64,000 bases of DNA, from assembly GCF_029931775.1 (NCBI RefSeq), contig NC_079312.1:7323821-7387820 (forward strand), read 5' to 3'. Each line of letters begins with the position of its first letter. Position 1 is the first letter of the stretch. The DNA comes from Euleptes europaea. Lineage: Eukaryota; Chordata; Lepidosauria; Squamata; Sphaerodactylidae. The translations under genes and the position numbers were made by a program. The notes below the pieces were generated by a model. The model ran no database searches. It had not been told where the DNA came from and worked only from the letters and a program-made list of their open reading frames with translations. Of this stretch, positions 45,790 through 64,000 are shown in pieces.

Positions 45790-46470
45790 TCTATGAGGTG
45801 ACGAGTAGGGCACCCCAGGGCTCGGTTCTGGGCCAGAAATTTTTCAATATTTTTACAAATGATCTGGATGAGGGAGTGGAGGGACTACTCATTAAATTTG
45901 CAGATGACACCAAATTGGGAAGAGCAGCAAATATAATGGAAAAGTGGGAGGATGTGAACAAGATGAAGTTCAACAAGGACAACTGCAATGTTCTACATCT
46001 GGGTAACAAAAATAAGCAACGTGCATACTGAATGGGGGATACACTTTTGCGTAACACTGTGTGTAAACAAGATCTAGGTGTATGGGTGGACTGTAAGCTG
46101 AATATGAGCAGTCAGTGTGATGCAGCGGCAAAAAAGGCAAATGCGGTCTTGGGGTGTATTAACAGGGGCATAACAACCAAATCACAAGATGTCCCTCTGT
46201 ACACCGCATTGGTCAGGCTGCACCTGGAGTTCTGAAAGCAGTTCTGGAGGCCTAATGTAAAAAAAGATGTGGACAGAATCAAGCGGGTGCAGAGGAGAGC
46301 GACAAGGATGATCAGGGGCCTGGATGATCAAGTCCTGTGAGGAAAGGCTGAGAGACCTGGGAATGTTCAGTCTGGAGAAGACGAGGTTGAGGGTGAGCAT
46401 GATTGCTCTCTTTAAGTATTTGAAGGGCTGTCAGTGAGGGGGAGCATGATTGCTCTCTTTTAAGTATTTG
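45790..46470 (+). mobile_element. CR1 LINE reverse transcriptase fragment
   Basis: Encodes APQGSVLGQKFFNIFTNDLD, IKFADDTKLGR (the catalytic FADD), NCNVLHLGNKNKQRAY and VLGCINRGITTKSQDV. Frames are broken at several points. The last 60 bp are partly duplicated (GAGCATGATTGCTCTCTTT twice). Confidence 0.85.
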
Positions 46471-46654
46471 AAGAGCTGTCAACGCATTGGCTTTTTAAAG
46501 ACTACCTTTAATGGGTGTTTTTAGTCTGGAAAGAATCTGAGTTTTAATGTACTGGCTGGGTGTTTTAGGGTGGATCTTAATAATTCTTAATGTTGTATGT
46601 TTTTATAACAATTTGCTCAGGAAAGTTCCCTGGAGAGGAAGCATAAACATTAAA

Positions 46655-46725
46655 CAAATATTGTCGAAGGCTTTCGTCGAAAGAACCAATTATTGTCGAA
46701 AGAACCAATTAAACAAATAATTATC
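46655..46725. mobile_element. Small Penelope-like scrap
   Basis: ATTGTCGAAGGCTTTCGTCG followed by a repeated TTGTCGAAAGAACCAATTA; the first phrase resembles the end of reptile Penelope-like repeats. Weak. Confidence 0.35.
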
Positions 46726-46809
46726 TTCGCTGTACAGGAAAGCAAAGCACAGCAGAGATCTTTCAGAGTTTTGTGGCTGATCTGAGACTCTGGAGAGCTT
46801 GCTGACTCA

Positions 46810-47985
46810 TAATGGAACACAAGAAAAGTTCTGCTGGAGCAGACCAGAGGTCCATCTAGTCCATCATCCCATCTCACACAGTGGCCAACCAGTTACTCTG
46901 GAGGAACAACAACAGGCCACATAGGCCAAGACCTTCCCTTGATGTTGCCTCCTGGTACAGGGATTCAGAGGTTGACTGCCTCTGAATGTGGAGTCTCACT
47001 TCAGTCACCATGGCCAGTAGCCACTTATAGATTCATTGAGGATTAGGTCTATCTAATCTCCTTTTAAAGGTGTCTGTGGCCATTACTACATCCTCTTGCA
47101 GCTAATTCCACATTTTAATCACTCATTGTGTAACGAAGTATTTACTTCTGTCCATCCTGAATGTACCGCCCAACAGCTTCATTGGCTGGCCACAAGTTCT
47201 AGTATTTTCAGAGAGGGAGAAAAAGTTCTCTTTGTCATCTCTCTCCACCCTGTGCATGATCTGCTAAACCTCTATCATGTCCCCTCTTAATCAGACATCT
47301 CTTTTCTAAACTGAAAAGTCCCAGACTCTTCCACCTTTCCTCATAGGGAGGGTACTCCAACCCCCTAATCATCTTGGTTGCCCTCTTCTATACTTTTTCC
47401 AGCTCTGTGATGTCCTTTGAGATAGTGATCAGAACTGCCTACAGTATTCCAAATGAGGCTGCACCATAGAGCTATAGAGGCAACATAATATTGGCTGTTT
47501 TATTTTTAATCCCTTTCCTAATAATCCCCAACACAAAGTATGTCTTTTTCAATGCTGCCACATACTGGGTTGACGCTATCTACTGAGCTATCTACTCATT
47601 CCTTCTCAGCCTCAGGAAGTTCAGACCCCATTAGTATAAATGTGAAGCTACAGGTTTTTTCTTCCAATGTGTACCACTTTATATTTACCAACATTTAATT
47701 TATTTTGCCATATTGTTGCCCACTCACCCAATTTGTGGAGATCCTCCTAAAGCTCTACACAGTTATCCTTGGTTTTCATCATCCTGAATAATTTTATCTC
47801 CTCTGAAAACTTGGCCACTACACTACTCACCCCTAATTCCAGATCATTTATTAACAAATTAAATAGTACCTGCCCCAATGCCAAACCTTGTGGGATCCCT
47901 CTGATTACTTCCCTCCATTGTGAGAACTCTCCCATTTATTCCTGCTCTTTGCTTCCTGTCATTTAACCAGATGGATCGACCCAGG
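46810..47985 (-). mobile_element. CR1-like LINE, 3' half
   Basis: Minus strand encodes REVIRGIPQGLALGQVLFNL and LINDLELGVSSVVAKFSEEI (reverse transcriptase), then a long 3' region with CTTTTCTGCTGGAGCAGACC-type text near its end at 46,820. Inserted between two parts of the conserved 5' flank segment (46,735-46,805 and 47,990-48,060). Confidence 0.8.
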
Positions 47986-48429
47986 TGTCCCTGATTGCAA
48001 GACAAGAGGCAGATTTCTAGAAACCAAAGATTTTAGCAAAAGCAACTGAAATGTGTAAAGCTGCAGAAACCAGCAAGAAGAGAACCGAGTTGCTGGCAGG
48101 GAAAAAGTTGTGCTGAGTCTGTAGGCAGAACTGTATATTCAGCAAACCAGAGTGGAGAGGGGAACCCTCCGAAAATCCAAGTTTGCTCTTCCAGAACAGC
48201 AAGAAAACAAAAACATGCAGGCTTTTTGGGACCATGACTGCACCACAACAATACCACACTTAAGGAAAGAATGACAAGAAACGCCAAAAAGAGAGGCACT
48301 TTTGCTAGAGTTTGCAAGTAGTAGCAGAAAGCAGAGACCATACATCAGAATGCGTATGCGGCATTCCAGGAAGATCCCAGAGGAGCTACCCCAGAGATAG
48401 CAGAAAAGCGGAGTCCTCTGATCAATAAT

Positions 48430-48723
48430 TCACAGCGGGTAGCCGTGTTAGTCTGTCTGCAGTAGTAAAAAAGGGCAAGAATCCAGTAGCACCTTAAAGA
48501 CTAACAAAAATATTTTCTGGCGATGAGCTTTCGTGAGCCACAGCTCACTTCTTCAGATACAGCTAGAATGTGAATCCATCTGTCTTCTACTTAAAGACAG
48601 ATGGATTCACATTCTAGCTGTATCTGAAGAAGTGAGCTGTGGCTCACGAAAGCTCATACCCTACCAGAAAATATTTTTGTTAGTCTTTAAGGTGCTACTG
48701 GACTCTGGTCCTTTTCTACTACT
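48430..48723. mobile_element. Foldback element, same family as 23,014-23,316
   Basis: 294-bp near-perfect palindrome flanked by GATCAATAAT (48,420-48,429 and 48,724-48,733). It sits in the same part of the exon-1 flank as the 23.0 kb copy, but with a different target duplication. Confidence 0.8.
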
Positions 48724-48882
48724 GATCAATAATGTTCACAAAGCAATGCTCAACTATGGACTCTTGTTTAATTAATCCTGGAGGAATCTTGGGGACACCT
48801 CTGAAGCGGCTACCCCTCTGGACGGCCCCACTGTTAAAAACAGGGAGATACTTTGCAAAGGGCATATTCTTTTATTGCTTAC

Positions 48883-49080
48883 TGACTTTTTGAAAGTCTT
48901 TCGGTGCTGCCTCTTCTCCTCTTCACCCCCAACACCGCAAGCAACTCTCCACTCAACGCAGGACACTGGAGAAGGAAGCGGCTGTTTTGGGTCATGCGGT
49001 CCTTCTTTCTGCAGTCTTCTCTAGGAATTGCTAGCGGCTACTAGACTTGGAACTGAGACGCCTTCCGTTTAACCCATAGA
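48883..49080 (-). promoter_or_regulatory. Putative non-coding exon 1 and promoter, gene 4
   Basis: Minus strand ends with donor AGTCA/GTAAGC. Paralogous to the other exon-1 modules, GC-rich, with an ETS-like GGAAG but CATG in place of the CACGTG. About 3.2 kb upstream of the SCAN exon. Confidence 0.45.
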
Positions 49081-49207
49081 TTGGCTCTTTCCAGAAGGCA
49101 AAAGGGATCCCTCTCCTTGGTTTGCCCTGCCAGAAGGTACACCTATTTACACTGCTGCAAACCAGACTCCGATTTCCCTGCAACAGAAGACAGAGCTCGG
49201 CTTCCTT

Positions 49208-49416
49208 TTACAGTTGCCAGCTTTGGATTGGGAAAAACCTGGAGATCTTTTTTGGTGGTGGTGGGGCTTGGGAGGGGGGGATTCTCAGCTGAGTATGGCA
49301 TGGAGCCCACCCTCCAAAGCAGCCATTTTCTCCAGGAGGAAATTATCTTGGGCATCTGGATATCAATTACAATAGCGGGAGATCGCCAGGTATCACTTGG
49401 TGGTTGGCAACCCTAC
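49208..49416. mobile_element. AGGGTTGCCA-family short TIR element
   Basis: About 209 bp, from CAGTTGCCAGCTTTGGATTG to GGTGGTTGGCAACCCT. The best single copy of the family here. Confidence 0.65.
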
Positions 49417-50039
49417 TGCCTTTCCATCCTTGTATGCTCTTTTTTTGCCTTTAAGGAGGAAACCTGAAATTCAGAAAGGAAGGGAGGAAGCTAGTGTGAA
49501 ATCACTGTTCTGGTTTCTCTGGTCTGGTTTGTGGATGAGGGACAGCCCTGCCAACCCCCATGTCCATGGGAGGGTGTTGGGTTTCATGGATTGTGGATAC
49601 AGTTCTTCCTAGCCACAACTGCTTCTTGACATGTCATTTTGAGGGTACAACTGGAAAGCAAATGCTGTGGCGATCTTTGGGAAGTGTAAGGACAAGCACC
49701 TCCCATATGAACCTACCTGAACAATCCAGCCATCCTTGGAGGCCCTGCTTTGAGTGCCCTTACCTTTACACTGACCTGTCAGAGCCTGTTATGTGTAGGG
49801 GTTAGAGCGTCTGACTAGGACCTAAGAATCCTAGGTTCAGACCCTAATCTGCCCAAGACGGTTGCTAGCTGATGTTGAGAGCACATGCTTTCAGCCTCAA
49901 GTAGCTCACAGGGTGGTTGTTGTGGGGATGAAATGAGACCTCAGAGAACAATACAAGCCTCACTGTTTCATCTTGAGGGAGAAAGACAACATAAAGTGTG
50001 GGGGTGTATCAGAGAGGTGGTCCCACAGATACAAGGGGT

Positions 50040-50272
50040 TTGGTGGTGATGGTGGAAAGTGCTGTCAAGTCACAGCTGACTTATGGCAACCCCATAGAGT
50101 TTTTAAGGCAACAGAAATTAGGAGGTGGTTTGCCATTGCATGGTCTGAGACAGTTCGGATAGAGTTGTGACTGGCCCAAGGTCACAGAGCAGGCTGCATG
50201 TGGAGTGGGGAATCGAACCCAGTTCTCTAGATTAGTGTCTGCAGCTCTTAACTACTCAACAGGCTGGCTCTC
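50040..50272 (-). mobile_element. tRNA-derived SINE, shared between units
   Basis: Minus strand: AGAGAGCCAGCCTGTTGAGT, B-box GGTTCGATTCC, body GCAATGGCAAACCACCTCC, tail GGGTTGCCATAAGTCAGC. Same site as in the plus arm and next to gene 6. Confidence 0.85.
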
Positions 50273-50479
50273 TACAAGGAGTTTAACATGTGGTAAAAGG
50301 GTAGGAAAATGAATTCCACTTTATAATAAACTATATTCCATTTATTTTAGCTGAGAATAAAAATGTTTTAACAAACTCCATTTAAATATTTGCATTTTAT
50401 GGGCCTGATTTGGCCCAAAAGCTCTAGAAGCTGAATGAACATTACTATGGCTTCCCCTTCCTATAACTCATTTAACAAG

Positions 50480-51040
<561 letters not shown>

Positions 51041-51566
51041 TTATGTGCTCTGGTGAGAGTCTACTGGGATTGAGATCACTCAGTGGACTGAAGCACAGCA
51101 GCTGCAGCACAGCTGGATTTCCTGAAACCTGGATGCTCTGAAGGTTACGATGGCCCCATCACACTGTGCACAACAGGTGATCCACCACTGAACCATCCCT
51201 TCTGCCTCTGGAGAGGTGGCCTATACATTCTATTGCTAAAGAGATAAATAATTTCCAGATGAACAGGGAAATCGGAGTATGACTACAGATGGCTAAAAGA
51301 GACCAGACATTCTCAGATGGAAAGAAAAGGTAGAGCTCGTAGAGGTATGAGAGACTAGAATTAGGAGAAGAGGGTGCACAAAATGGAAATCATGCTTAAG
51401 CTGATCTCTGAAGTGACTAATAAACTATATTCCATTTATTTTAGTTGAGAATCAAAAATGCTTTAACCAACTCCACTTCAACATTTGCAGTTTATGGGCC
51501 TGACCTGGCCCCAAAGCTCTAGACATTGAATGAACATTACTATGACTTCCCCTTCTTCTAAGTCAT

Positions 51567-57662
<6,096 letters not shown>

Positions 57663-57837
57663 CTGTAAAGAGAAGTGCTGGATCTAGAGGCAAGGCTGTT
57701 AAAGCAAGGAGGTATTTTACAAGGGAAATATTATTTTATTATTGCTTATGTGTGGTTTTTTTTTGGGGGGGGGAATCCTCTGCAACTACCCTGTTGCTGC
57801 CTTGCCTCCCCTTCACCAAATTACACTTGCAACTCAC

Positions 57838-57960
57838 CCCCTACAGCTTAACCTTTCCCATGGAAGAAGTCACAATAGGAAGTGACTGAATCAAGTCACG
57901 TGGCCTTCTTTCTGGAGGCCTCTCTGGGAATGGTGTCTCCTTCCATTTAACCATTGAGCT
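57838..57960 (-). promoter_or_regulatory. Putative exon 1 and promoter, gene 5
   Basis: Has CACGTG (57,897-57,902) and an ETS-like AGGAAGTGAC next to it. The ancestral donor is ATAAGC (near 57,745), as in gene 3, and GGG/GTGAGT at 57,837 is the likely donor. Transcription start unknown. Confidence 0.5.
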
Positions 57961-58973
57961 GACTCTCTCCAGGAAACGAAAAGGACCTGTTCCTTGCTTC
58001 CCCCTCCCCGAGAATGCATGCTGAAGCCTTTAGCACCGCACGGGTCATGTTAGTTTCATTACTCTGGAGTAATGCAAACTGCAAACTGTGGGGAAGCTCT
58101 GCACCCATTTCTGTTCCTGGTTCTGCTTACTCTTGCCTCTAAGGATATTGCTGAAGTCCAGCAAATGTCAGTGCCAGTGGAGGTGCGGCCTGAGCAAGAT
58201 TTTGATATCCCTGACTTACTGTCAGAGGCTGGGAAGCGTGAAGGACTGGCAGAAATGCCAATTAGCGAGCGCCCAACAGCTAAACAGCGTGCACAGCTGT
58301 TGGAGATGTTACGAGATTTTGAAGAAGTGTTCACTAACTGTCCAGGGAGAACTGAGTTAGTTATTCATGATTTAGATACTGGAGAGCATCCACCAGTCAG
58401 GTGCAATCCTTACCCAGTAAGAGGGCCAATGCGAGAGGTGGTGAAATAGGAGATACAAAAAAATGCTTGAGATGGGTGACACTGAGCCCAGCACATCGGA
58501 ATGGAGCAGCAACCTAGTGATTGTTCCCAAAAGGACACTGCATAAAGGAGATCCACCACCGTATCGATTGTGTGTGCATTTTAGAAAATTAAATCAATTG
58601 TGCAAAACTGACCAATATCAATAACCAAATATAGAGGAGGTTTTAGAGAGAATGGCTAATGCTTGTTACATTACGACTTTAGATCTTACATCTGGAGTTT
58701 GGCAGGTGCCTCTGACAGAAAGACAGAACATCCTTTTCTTGCTTTATGGGACAATTTCGCTTTAATGTGCTCCCCTTTGGAATCAGTTCAGCTAGTAAGG
58801 TGTTCCAGAGGTTAATGGACAAAGTATTGCAAGGGTTAGACTTCGCAGGTAGCTATCAAGATGACATTGCAGTAATGAGTTCATCATGGCTGCAGCACCT
58901 GAACCATCTAAAGGTGGTACTGCAAAGAATTCAGGATGCAGGATCAAACCTTCAAAATGCCAAATTGCTAATA

Positions 58974-59753
58974 ATGGGAGAAACTTTTGAAAAAACATAA
59001 CCTACAAACGGTGTTTAAACCCACCAAGAAAATACAACAGATACCATGATCAGCAAAAGACAAAAGAGACCCCCTCACCTCTGCAGGAGTATATCGTATA
59101 CCTTGCAGTTGTGGACAAGTTTACATCGGGACCACAAAACGCAGCATACAAACAAGGATAAAAGAACATGAAAGATACTGCAGACTTGGCCAACCTGAGA
59201 AATCAGCAGTGGCTGAACATGGACTGACACAAACAGGACACAGGGTCTTATTCCAAGACACTGAAAGACTGGACAATTCTACCAACTATTTTGTCAGGTT
59301 GCACAGAGAAGCCATTGAAATTCATAAACATCAGCACAACTTTAACAGAAAAGCGGAGAGTTTAAGAATGAATAAGGCTTGGCTTCCTGTCCTGAAAACC
59401 TCCAGACTAACAAAGACTACAGTCCACAATAGCCATGCAGATTAGCTTTGGATTTCACCCATTAACAGGATACAATGGTTCCATATTAACATACCACACC
59501 CTCATTAGCACATTATCTTGATACTTACAGGACAATGATTAGCACATTACCTTTGATACTTTTTGCAGGACAATGATTCAGCTCAACCCCCCCCCCCTTT
59601 CTGACTATATATTACTCTTCCTACACACTTGATACTTGACACTGTCCTTCAGTGTTACTCCTCTGAAGATGCCTGCCACAGCTGCTGGCGAAATGTCAGG
59701 AAAGAAAATACCAAGACCACGGTCACACAGCCCGGATAACCTACAAGAACCAA
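58974..59753 (+). mobile_element. Penelope-like element, 3' end with GIY-YIG endonuclease
   Basis: Inserted in the Ty3/Gypsy copy with an 8-bp target duplication TGCTAATA (58,966-58,973 and 59,754-59,761). Encodes the GIY-YIG domain: GVYRIPCSCGQVYIGTTKRS then RIKEHERYCRLGQPEKSAVA and AWLPVLK, which in Penelope-like elements follows the reverse transcriptase. The 3' UTR ends with GGTCACACAGCCCGGATAAC. The reverse transcriptase is absent (5'-truncated). Confidence 0.88.
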
Positions 59754-60643
59754 TGCTAATAACTCAGTTGTATATTTAGGACATCAGATTGGTGGTGGAA
59801 AAATTTCACCACAGGCGGTAAAGGTCAAGGCCGTTGTTAATTGGCCAGCTCCAGTTACCAAGAAGCAGGTAATAAGTTGTTTGGGAGCATGTGGATTTTA
59901 TAGAAGATTCATCCCTAATTTTCACATCATGCCGCGCCTCTTACCAATTTGTGTAAAAAAAAAATGCATCGGCGAGAGTACCCTGGACAGCTGAGTGTCA
60001 GAAAGCCTTTGAAATACTTAAGGAAAGATTTGCTCAGGCTCCTATACTTAAACCACCTGATTATTCCCAAAAATATATTGTACAGACCGATGCCAGCCGC
60101 TATGGACTGGGAGTGGTCCTGTTGCAAAAGGGGGATGATAAGTGCCTCCACCCGGTGGTATGCTTGAGTCATAAACTGCTTCCTAGAGAGCAAAGGTACA
60201 ATGTTATCGAACAGGAAGCGCTGGGAGTGGTCTGGGGTCTAAACAAACTGAAGACCTACCTAAGAGGTGTACATTTTCAGCTGGAAACCGATCATAGCCC
60301 ACTTGTCTTCATTCATAGAATGAAAGACTCGAATGATAGAATCCTAAGATGGGCTCTGTCTCTTCAAGATCTGTCATTCAACATTGTTCGTATTAGAGGA
60401 AAGGAAAATGTTTTGGCTGATTCCCTTTCAAGATGTTTGCAGAAGTGGAGTGAGGGCAGGAACAGGGGTCAGTTTGGGTTCATATCTTGGATTGGACACA
60501 TTTTACAATGATTTGATTTTAAGAAATTAAATATTATTTATAATATTTTATTATTAGAGCTGAAAATGTTACAGGCAGATCCTAATATAGGTTTGTTTTG
60601 CAGAAAGTGAGATGGGGTACCACTCTCTCTCTGCCAGGGAGGG

Positions 60644-61153
60644 TGTAAGGAAGACGCCATTGAGCAACTCGGCCTTGAGAGTTTCACCCCCCAGGGAATC
60701 ACAGCTGGGATAGTTTTGAGAACAGGTGAACTAATGAGGAGGCAGGAAGCCAAGGTCAGCTGTTAAGTGAAAAAGGGAGGTTGCTCCAGAGGGAGGGGTT
60801 TGATTTAGGATTCTTGGTTTGTACTACAGTGACTGGTAGTGAGAATGAATAAGACCAGCTCTGCTTTGTAAGTAGCGTAGCTCTCTAGTTGCTTTGAGTT
60901 TGTTATTTTCCTTTTTAAATTGCCTGTAACAGTGTGAGAGTTTATTTTCTTTTCTGCTCTCACTGAAACCAATAAACTTTGTTAAATCACTTAAGCAAAA
61001 GTGTGAGGCTCGTCCCTGCTTGGCTCTTCCCTGCCCAGAACGAACCTGCAGGCTGGAGGAGAAAAGCCTGAGTATTGGGAAATTACAGGCCCAAAATAAA
61101 GGAGGTCTAGGTCTCTCTCGCTTCTCACGTTGAGGAGAGACTAGAACCTTACA
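60644..61153 (+). repeat. 3' LTR of the Ty3/Gypsy fossil
   Basis: 510 bp with ends TGTAAGG and CCTTACA (inverted), preceded by a purine-rich CAGGGAGGG and holding a polyadenylation signal AATAAA near 60,971. No second LTR in the window. Confidence 0.75.
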
Positions 61154-61227
61154 ATAAGAACAAAAAACATTTAGAGAACTGAAACTGAAAAATAACCTAA
61201 GGCTGCCTAATGGCATTTCTGTGAGTG

Positions 61228-61455
61228 ATTTTGCCATGAAGTCATAGCTGACTTATGGTGAACCCATAGGGTTTTCAAGGCAAGAGAAGTTTGGAGGTGG
61301 TTTGCCATTGCCTGCCTCCGGGTGGGCTGAGTTTGCAGAGAACTGTGATTGGCACAAGGTCGCCCAGCAGGCTTCATGTGGAGGAATGGGGAATCAAATC
61401 CAGTTCTCCAGATTAGGGTCCTCCGTTCTTAACCACTACACCATACTGGCTCTCA
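61228..61455 (-). mobile_element. tRNA-derived SINE
   Basis: Minus strand: GAGCCAGTATGGTGTAGTGG, B-box GGATTTGATTCCCC, body GGCAATGGCAAACCACCTCC and tail CACCATAAGTCAGCTATGAC. Confidence 0.85.
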
Positions 61456-61459
61456 AAGG

Positions 61460-62270
61460 GAAAGAGAATCTCTCTTTTTTCCCCTCATGCAAGGAACTGA
61501 AATGAAATAAATAAATAAAGTGTATGTGAAGTAAATAAATAATATGTGTACCTAGTGATGTGGGGCAGGTGAAGGTTGGATGCTAGGTCGGTTGGTGGGC
61601 GGATGAGAAGGAAGCAGGTAAAGGTGAGGATATGGGGGCTCCCAGGAGGACAGGAAAAGGAAATAGTATGAGGAAAGGGATATAGGAGAAACTAAGGTGC
61701 CCCTCGCAAGCCCTTGATGGTTCCCCACTGTACAATCGGGCTCAGCCCAGTGGCCAACACTGCACAACTCAGGCAGACTTTTTCCAGAGAGGATAACAGG
61801 GGGCGGGGGGAGTGAAAAAGAGAAAACTGAAGACCAGGGAGGAGTAATACAGGGAGGTTGGCAGATGAGTGGAAAGGTGAGAAGGAAGCAGAAAAAGGGA
61901 AGAGGCTGTGGGGTCTTTTAGGAAGTCTTTGTGGGTCTCCTCTCTATATGTCAAAACATACCCTACACTATGCCCTAAGAATTGCATTGAGTATGCAGAG
62001 AACATTCTGGATTGGCATGTAGGACATTTTCTGTGTGTAGGCTGTGCTTTCTCCTTCCATGGAAGACACTTTGTTCTGGTATCTGTGGCCTGATTGTGGA
62101 TGAGGGGAGGAGGTGATCCTGCTTGCCCTGCCAACCCCCCACATCCATGGGAGGATGTTGGGTTTCATGGATTGTGGATCCAGTTCTTCCTAGCCACAAC
62201 TGCTTCTTGACATGTCATTTTGAGGGTACAACTGGAAAGCAAATGCTGTGGCGATATCTGGGAAGCTTAA
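61460..62270. other. Unit-boundary spacer, no gene recognised
   Basis: From about 61,960 it matches the unit-boundary segment at 49,500-49,680 (GGGTTTCATGGATTGTGGAT). The first part resembles nothing else in the window. Confidence 0.4.
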
Positions 62271-62536
62271 GGACAGCACGTCCCATATAAACCTACCTGA
62301 ACACTCCAGCCATCCTTGGAGGCCCTGTTTTGGGTGCCCTTACCTTTACTCTGACCTATCAGAGCCTGTTATGTGTAGTGGTTAGAGTGTCTGACTAGGA
62401 CCTAAGAATCCTAGGTTCAAACCCTAATCTGCCCTAGATGGTTGCTAGCTGATGTTGAGAGCATATGCTTTCAGCCTAAAGTAGCTCACAGGGTGGTTGT
62501 TGTGGTGGTGAAATGAGACCTCAGAGAACAATACAA

Positions 62537-62753
62537 TTAGTTAGAATGGATACTAGTCATGCTGCATACCTATTCTCTCTAGTATCAGAGGAGCATGCCT
62601 ATTATTTTGGGTGCGGTGGAACACAGGCAGGATGCTGCTGCTGCAGTCGTCTTGTTTGTGGCTTCCTAAAGGCACCTGGTTGGCCACTGTGTTAACAGAC
62701 TGCTGGACTTGATGGGCCTTGGTCTGATCCAGCAGGGCCTTTCTTATGTTCTT
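62537..62753 (+). mobile_element. CR1 LINE 3' end with target duplication and empty site
   Basis: 217 bp of CR1 3' UTR between two copies of AATACAA (62,530-62,536; 62,754-62,760). The paralogous unit at about 49,950 has the empty site (AACAATACAAGCCTCACTG), which gives exact borders. Confidence 0.9.
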
Positions 62754-62869
62754 AATACAAGCCTCACTGTTTCATCTTGAGGGAGAAAGGCAACATAAAG
62801 CGGAGGGGCGGGGAGGGTGTATCAGAGAGGTGGTCCCACAGAAACAAGGGGTTTAGTGGTGATGGTGGA

Positions 62870-63095
62870 AAGTGCCGTCAAGTCACAGTTGACTTATGGA
62901 AACCCCATAGGGTTTTTAAGGCAACAGACATTAGGAGGTGGTTTGCCATTGCCTGCTTCTGCATGGGCTGAGAGAGTTCGGATAGAATTGGGACTGGCCA
63001 AAGGTCACCCAGCAGGCTGCATGTGGAGGAGTGGGGAATCAAACCAAGTTCTCCAGATTAGAGTTCACAGTTCCCAACCACTAAACCAGGGTTGC
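62870..63095 (-). mobile_element. tRNA-derived SINE, shared between units
   Basis: Same family and site as 50,040-50,272 and 32,278-32,520. Confidence 0.85.
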
Positions 63096-63479
63096 TCTCT
63101 ACAAGGGGTTTAACATGTGGTAAAAGCGAAGGACAAATGAATTCCATTTTATAATAAAATATATTCCATTTATTTTAGCTAAGAATAAAAAATGCTTTAA
63201 CGAACTCCACTTCAACATTTGTACTTTATAAGCCTGATTTGGCTCAAAAGCTCTAGACGCTGAACGACCACTACTGTGGCTTCCCCTTCTTCTAATTCAT
63301 TTAACAAGATTCATGGTTGGTCCCCTGAGTGAACTTCATAATACCTGGTAAGGCCAGGCTTGTGCCTGAAGATCTTGCCACACTGAAAGTATTTGTATGG
63401 GAATTCTACTGTGAACTCTTGGTTATGAAACAAGGCAACTTTTTAGGCATAAATTTTCCAACACACTTTCAGCATTTAT

Positions 63480-64000
<521 letters not shown>

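Larger units (their letters stand above)
58035..61153 (+). mobile_element. Ty3/Gypsy LTR retrotransposon, 5'-truncated fossil
   Basis: A broken copy. Parts present in order: end of the protease/reverse transcriptase linker region, reverse transcriptase (about 58,350-59,000 and 59,760-60,000), RNase H (about 60,060-60,450) and a 3' LTR. There is no gag, integrase or 5' LTR. It carries several breaks and a nested Penelope-like insertion. It inserted next to the gene 5 promoter; the flank at 61,154 matches the 10.77 kb flank of another unit. Family call rests on the order and resemblance of reverse transcriptase and RNase H to Ty3/Gypsy. Moderately old. Confidence 0.85.

Noticed and set aside
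49081-49467. 128-aa plus-strand frame
   Set aside because: Runs from promoter flank into a short TIR element; not conserved in sister modules.

Overview
The window reads as genomic DNA of a squamate reptile, possibly a gecko. The grounds are a dense background of CR1 LINEs, BovB/RTE-like and L2-like LINE ends, several tRNA-derived SINE families of the kind common in squamates, hAT-type non-autonomous elements, Penelope-like elements, and a cluster of SCAN-KRAB-C2H2 zinc-finger genes whose SCAN exon (start codon MRGE/MKGE) has the style of reptile paralogues. Species was not determined.

The host content is one expanding family of KRAB zinc-finger genes. The ancestral unit has a non-coding exon 1, a SCAN exon carrying the start codon, a 49-nt exon, an 80-nt linker exon, a 127-nt KRAB-A exon, a 96-nt KRAB-B-like exon, and one exon with all fingers. 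Exons were placed by GT/AG sites, and phases are consistent across all copies. Copies: gene 1 (minus, 2.8-4.7 kb, its 3' half lies left of the window); gene 2 (minus, 12.2-16.6 kb, a complete open model of 532 aa); gene 3 (plus, 25.2-31.7 kb, two linker/KRAB sets, SCAN exon almost deleted); gene 4 (minus, 39.0-45.7 kb, ten fingers, one stop codon in SCAN); gene 5 (minus, 52.1-57.7 kb, SCAN plus two linker/KRAB-A sets plus fingers, in frame, 596 aa); gene 6 (minus, 63.5 kb to the right edge, fingers only). Orphan 5' modules lie at 21.4-23.6 kb and near 8.9 kb.

Genes 3 and 5 form two arms of a large inverted duplication (about 24.9-32.8 kb plus, 49.7-58.0 kb minus). The arms share a double-KRAB fusion, a changed splice acceptor, a lost exon-1 donor and a SINE at the same site. 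The spacer holds gene 4, CR1 LINEs and hAT elements.

Mobile DNA fills most of the rest: a long CR1 at the left edge, hAT elements with clear 8-bp target duplications (33.7, 38.0 and 43.7 kb), perfect-to-near-perfect foldback elements (23.0, 24.2 and 48.4 kb), a broken Ty3/Gypsy copy with one 3' LTR at 58.0-61.2 kb that itself took in a Penelope-like 3' end, and a candidate solo LTR inside a SINE at 11.1 kb. All gene models are inferences from sequence alone; no transcript evidence was available.
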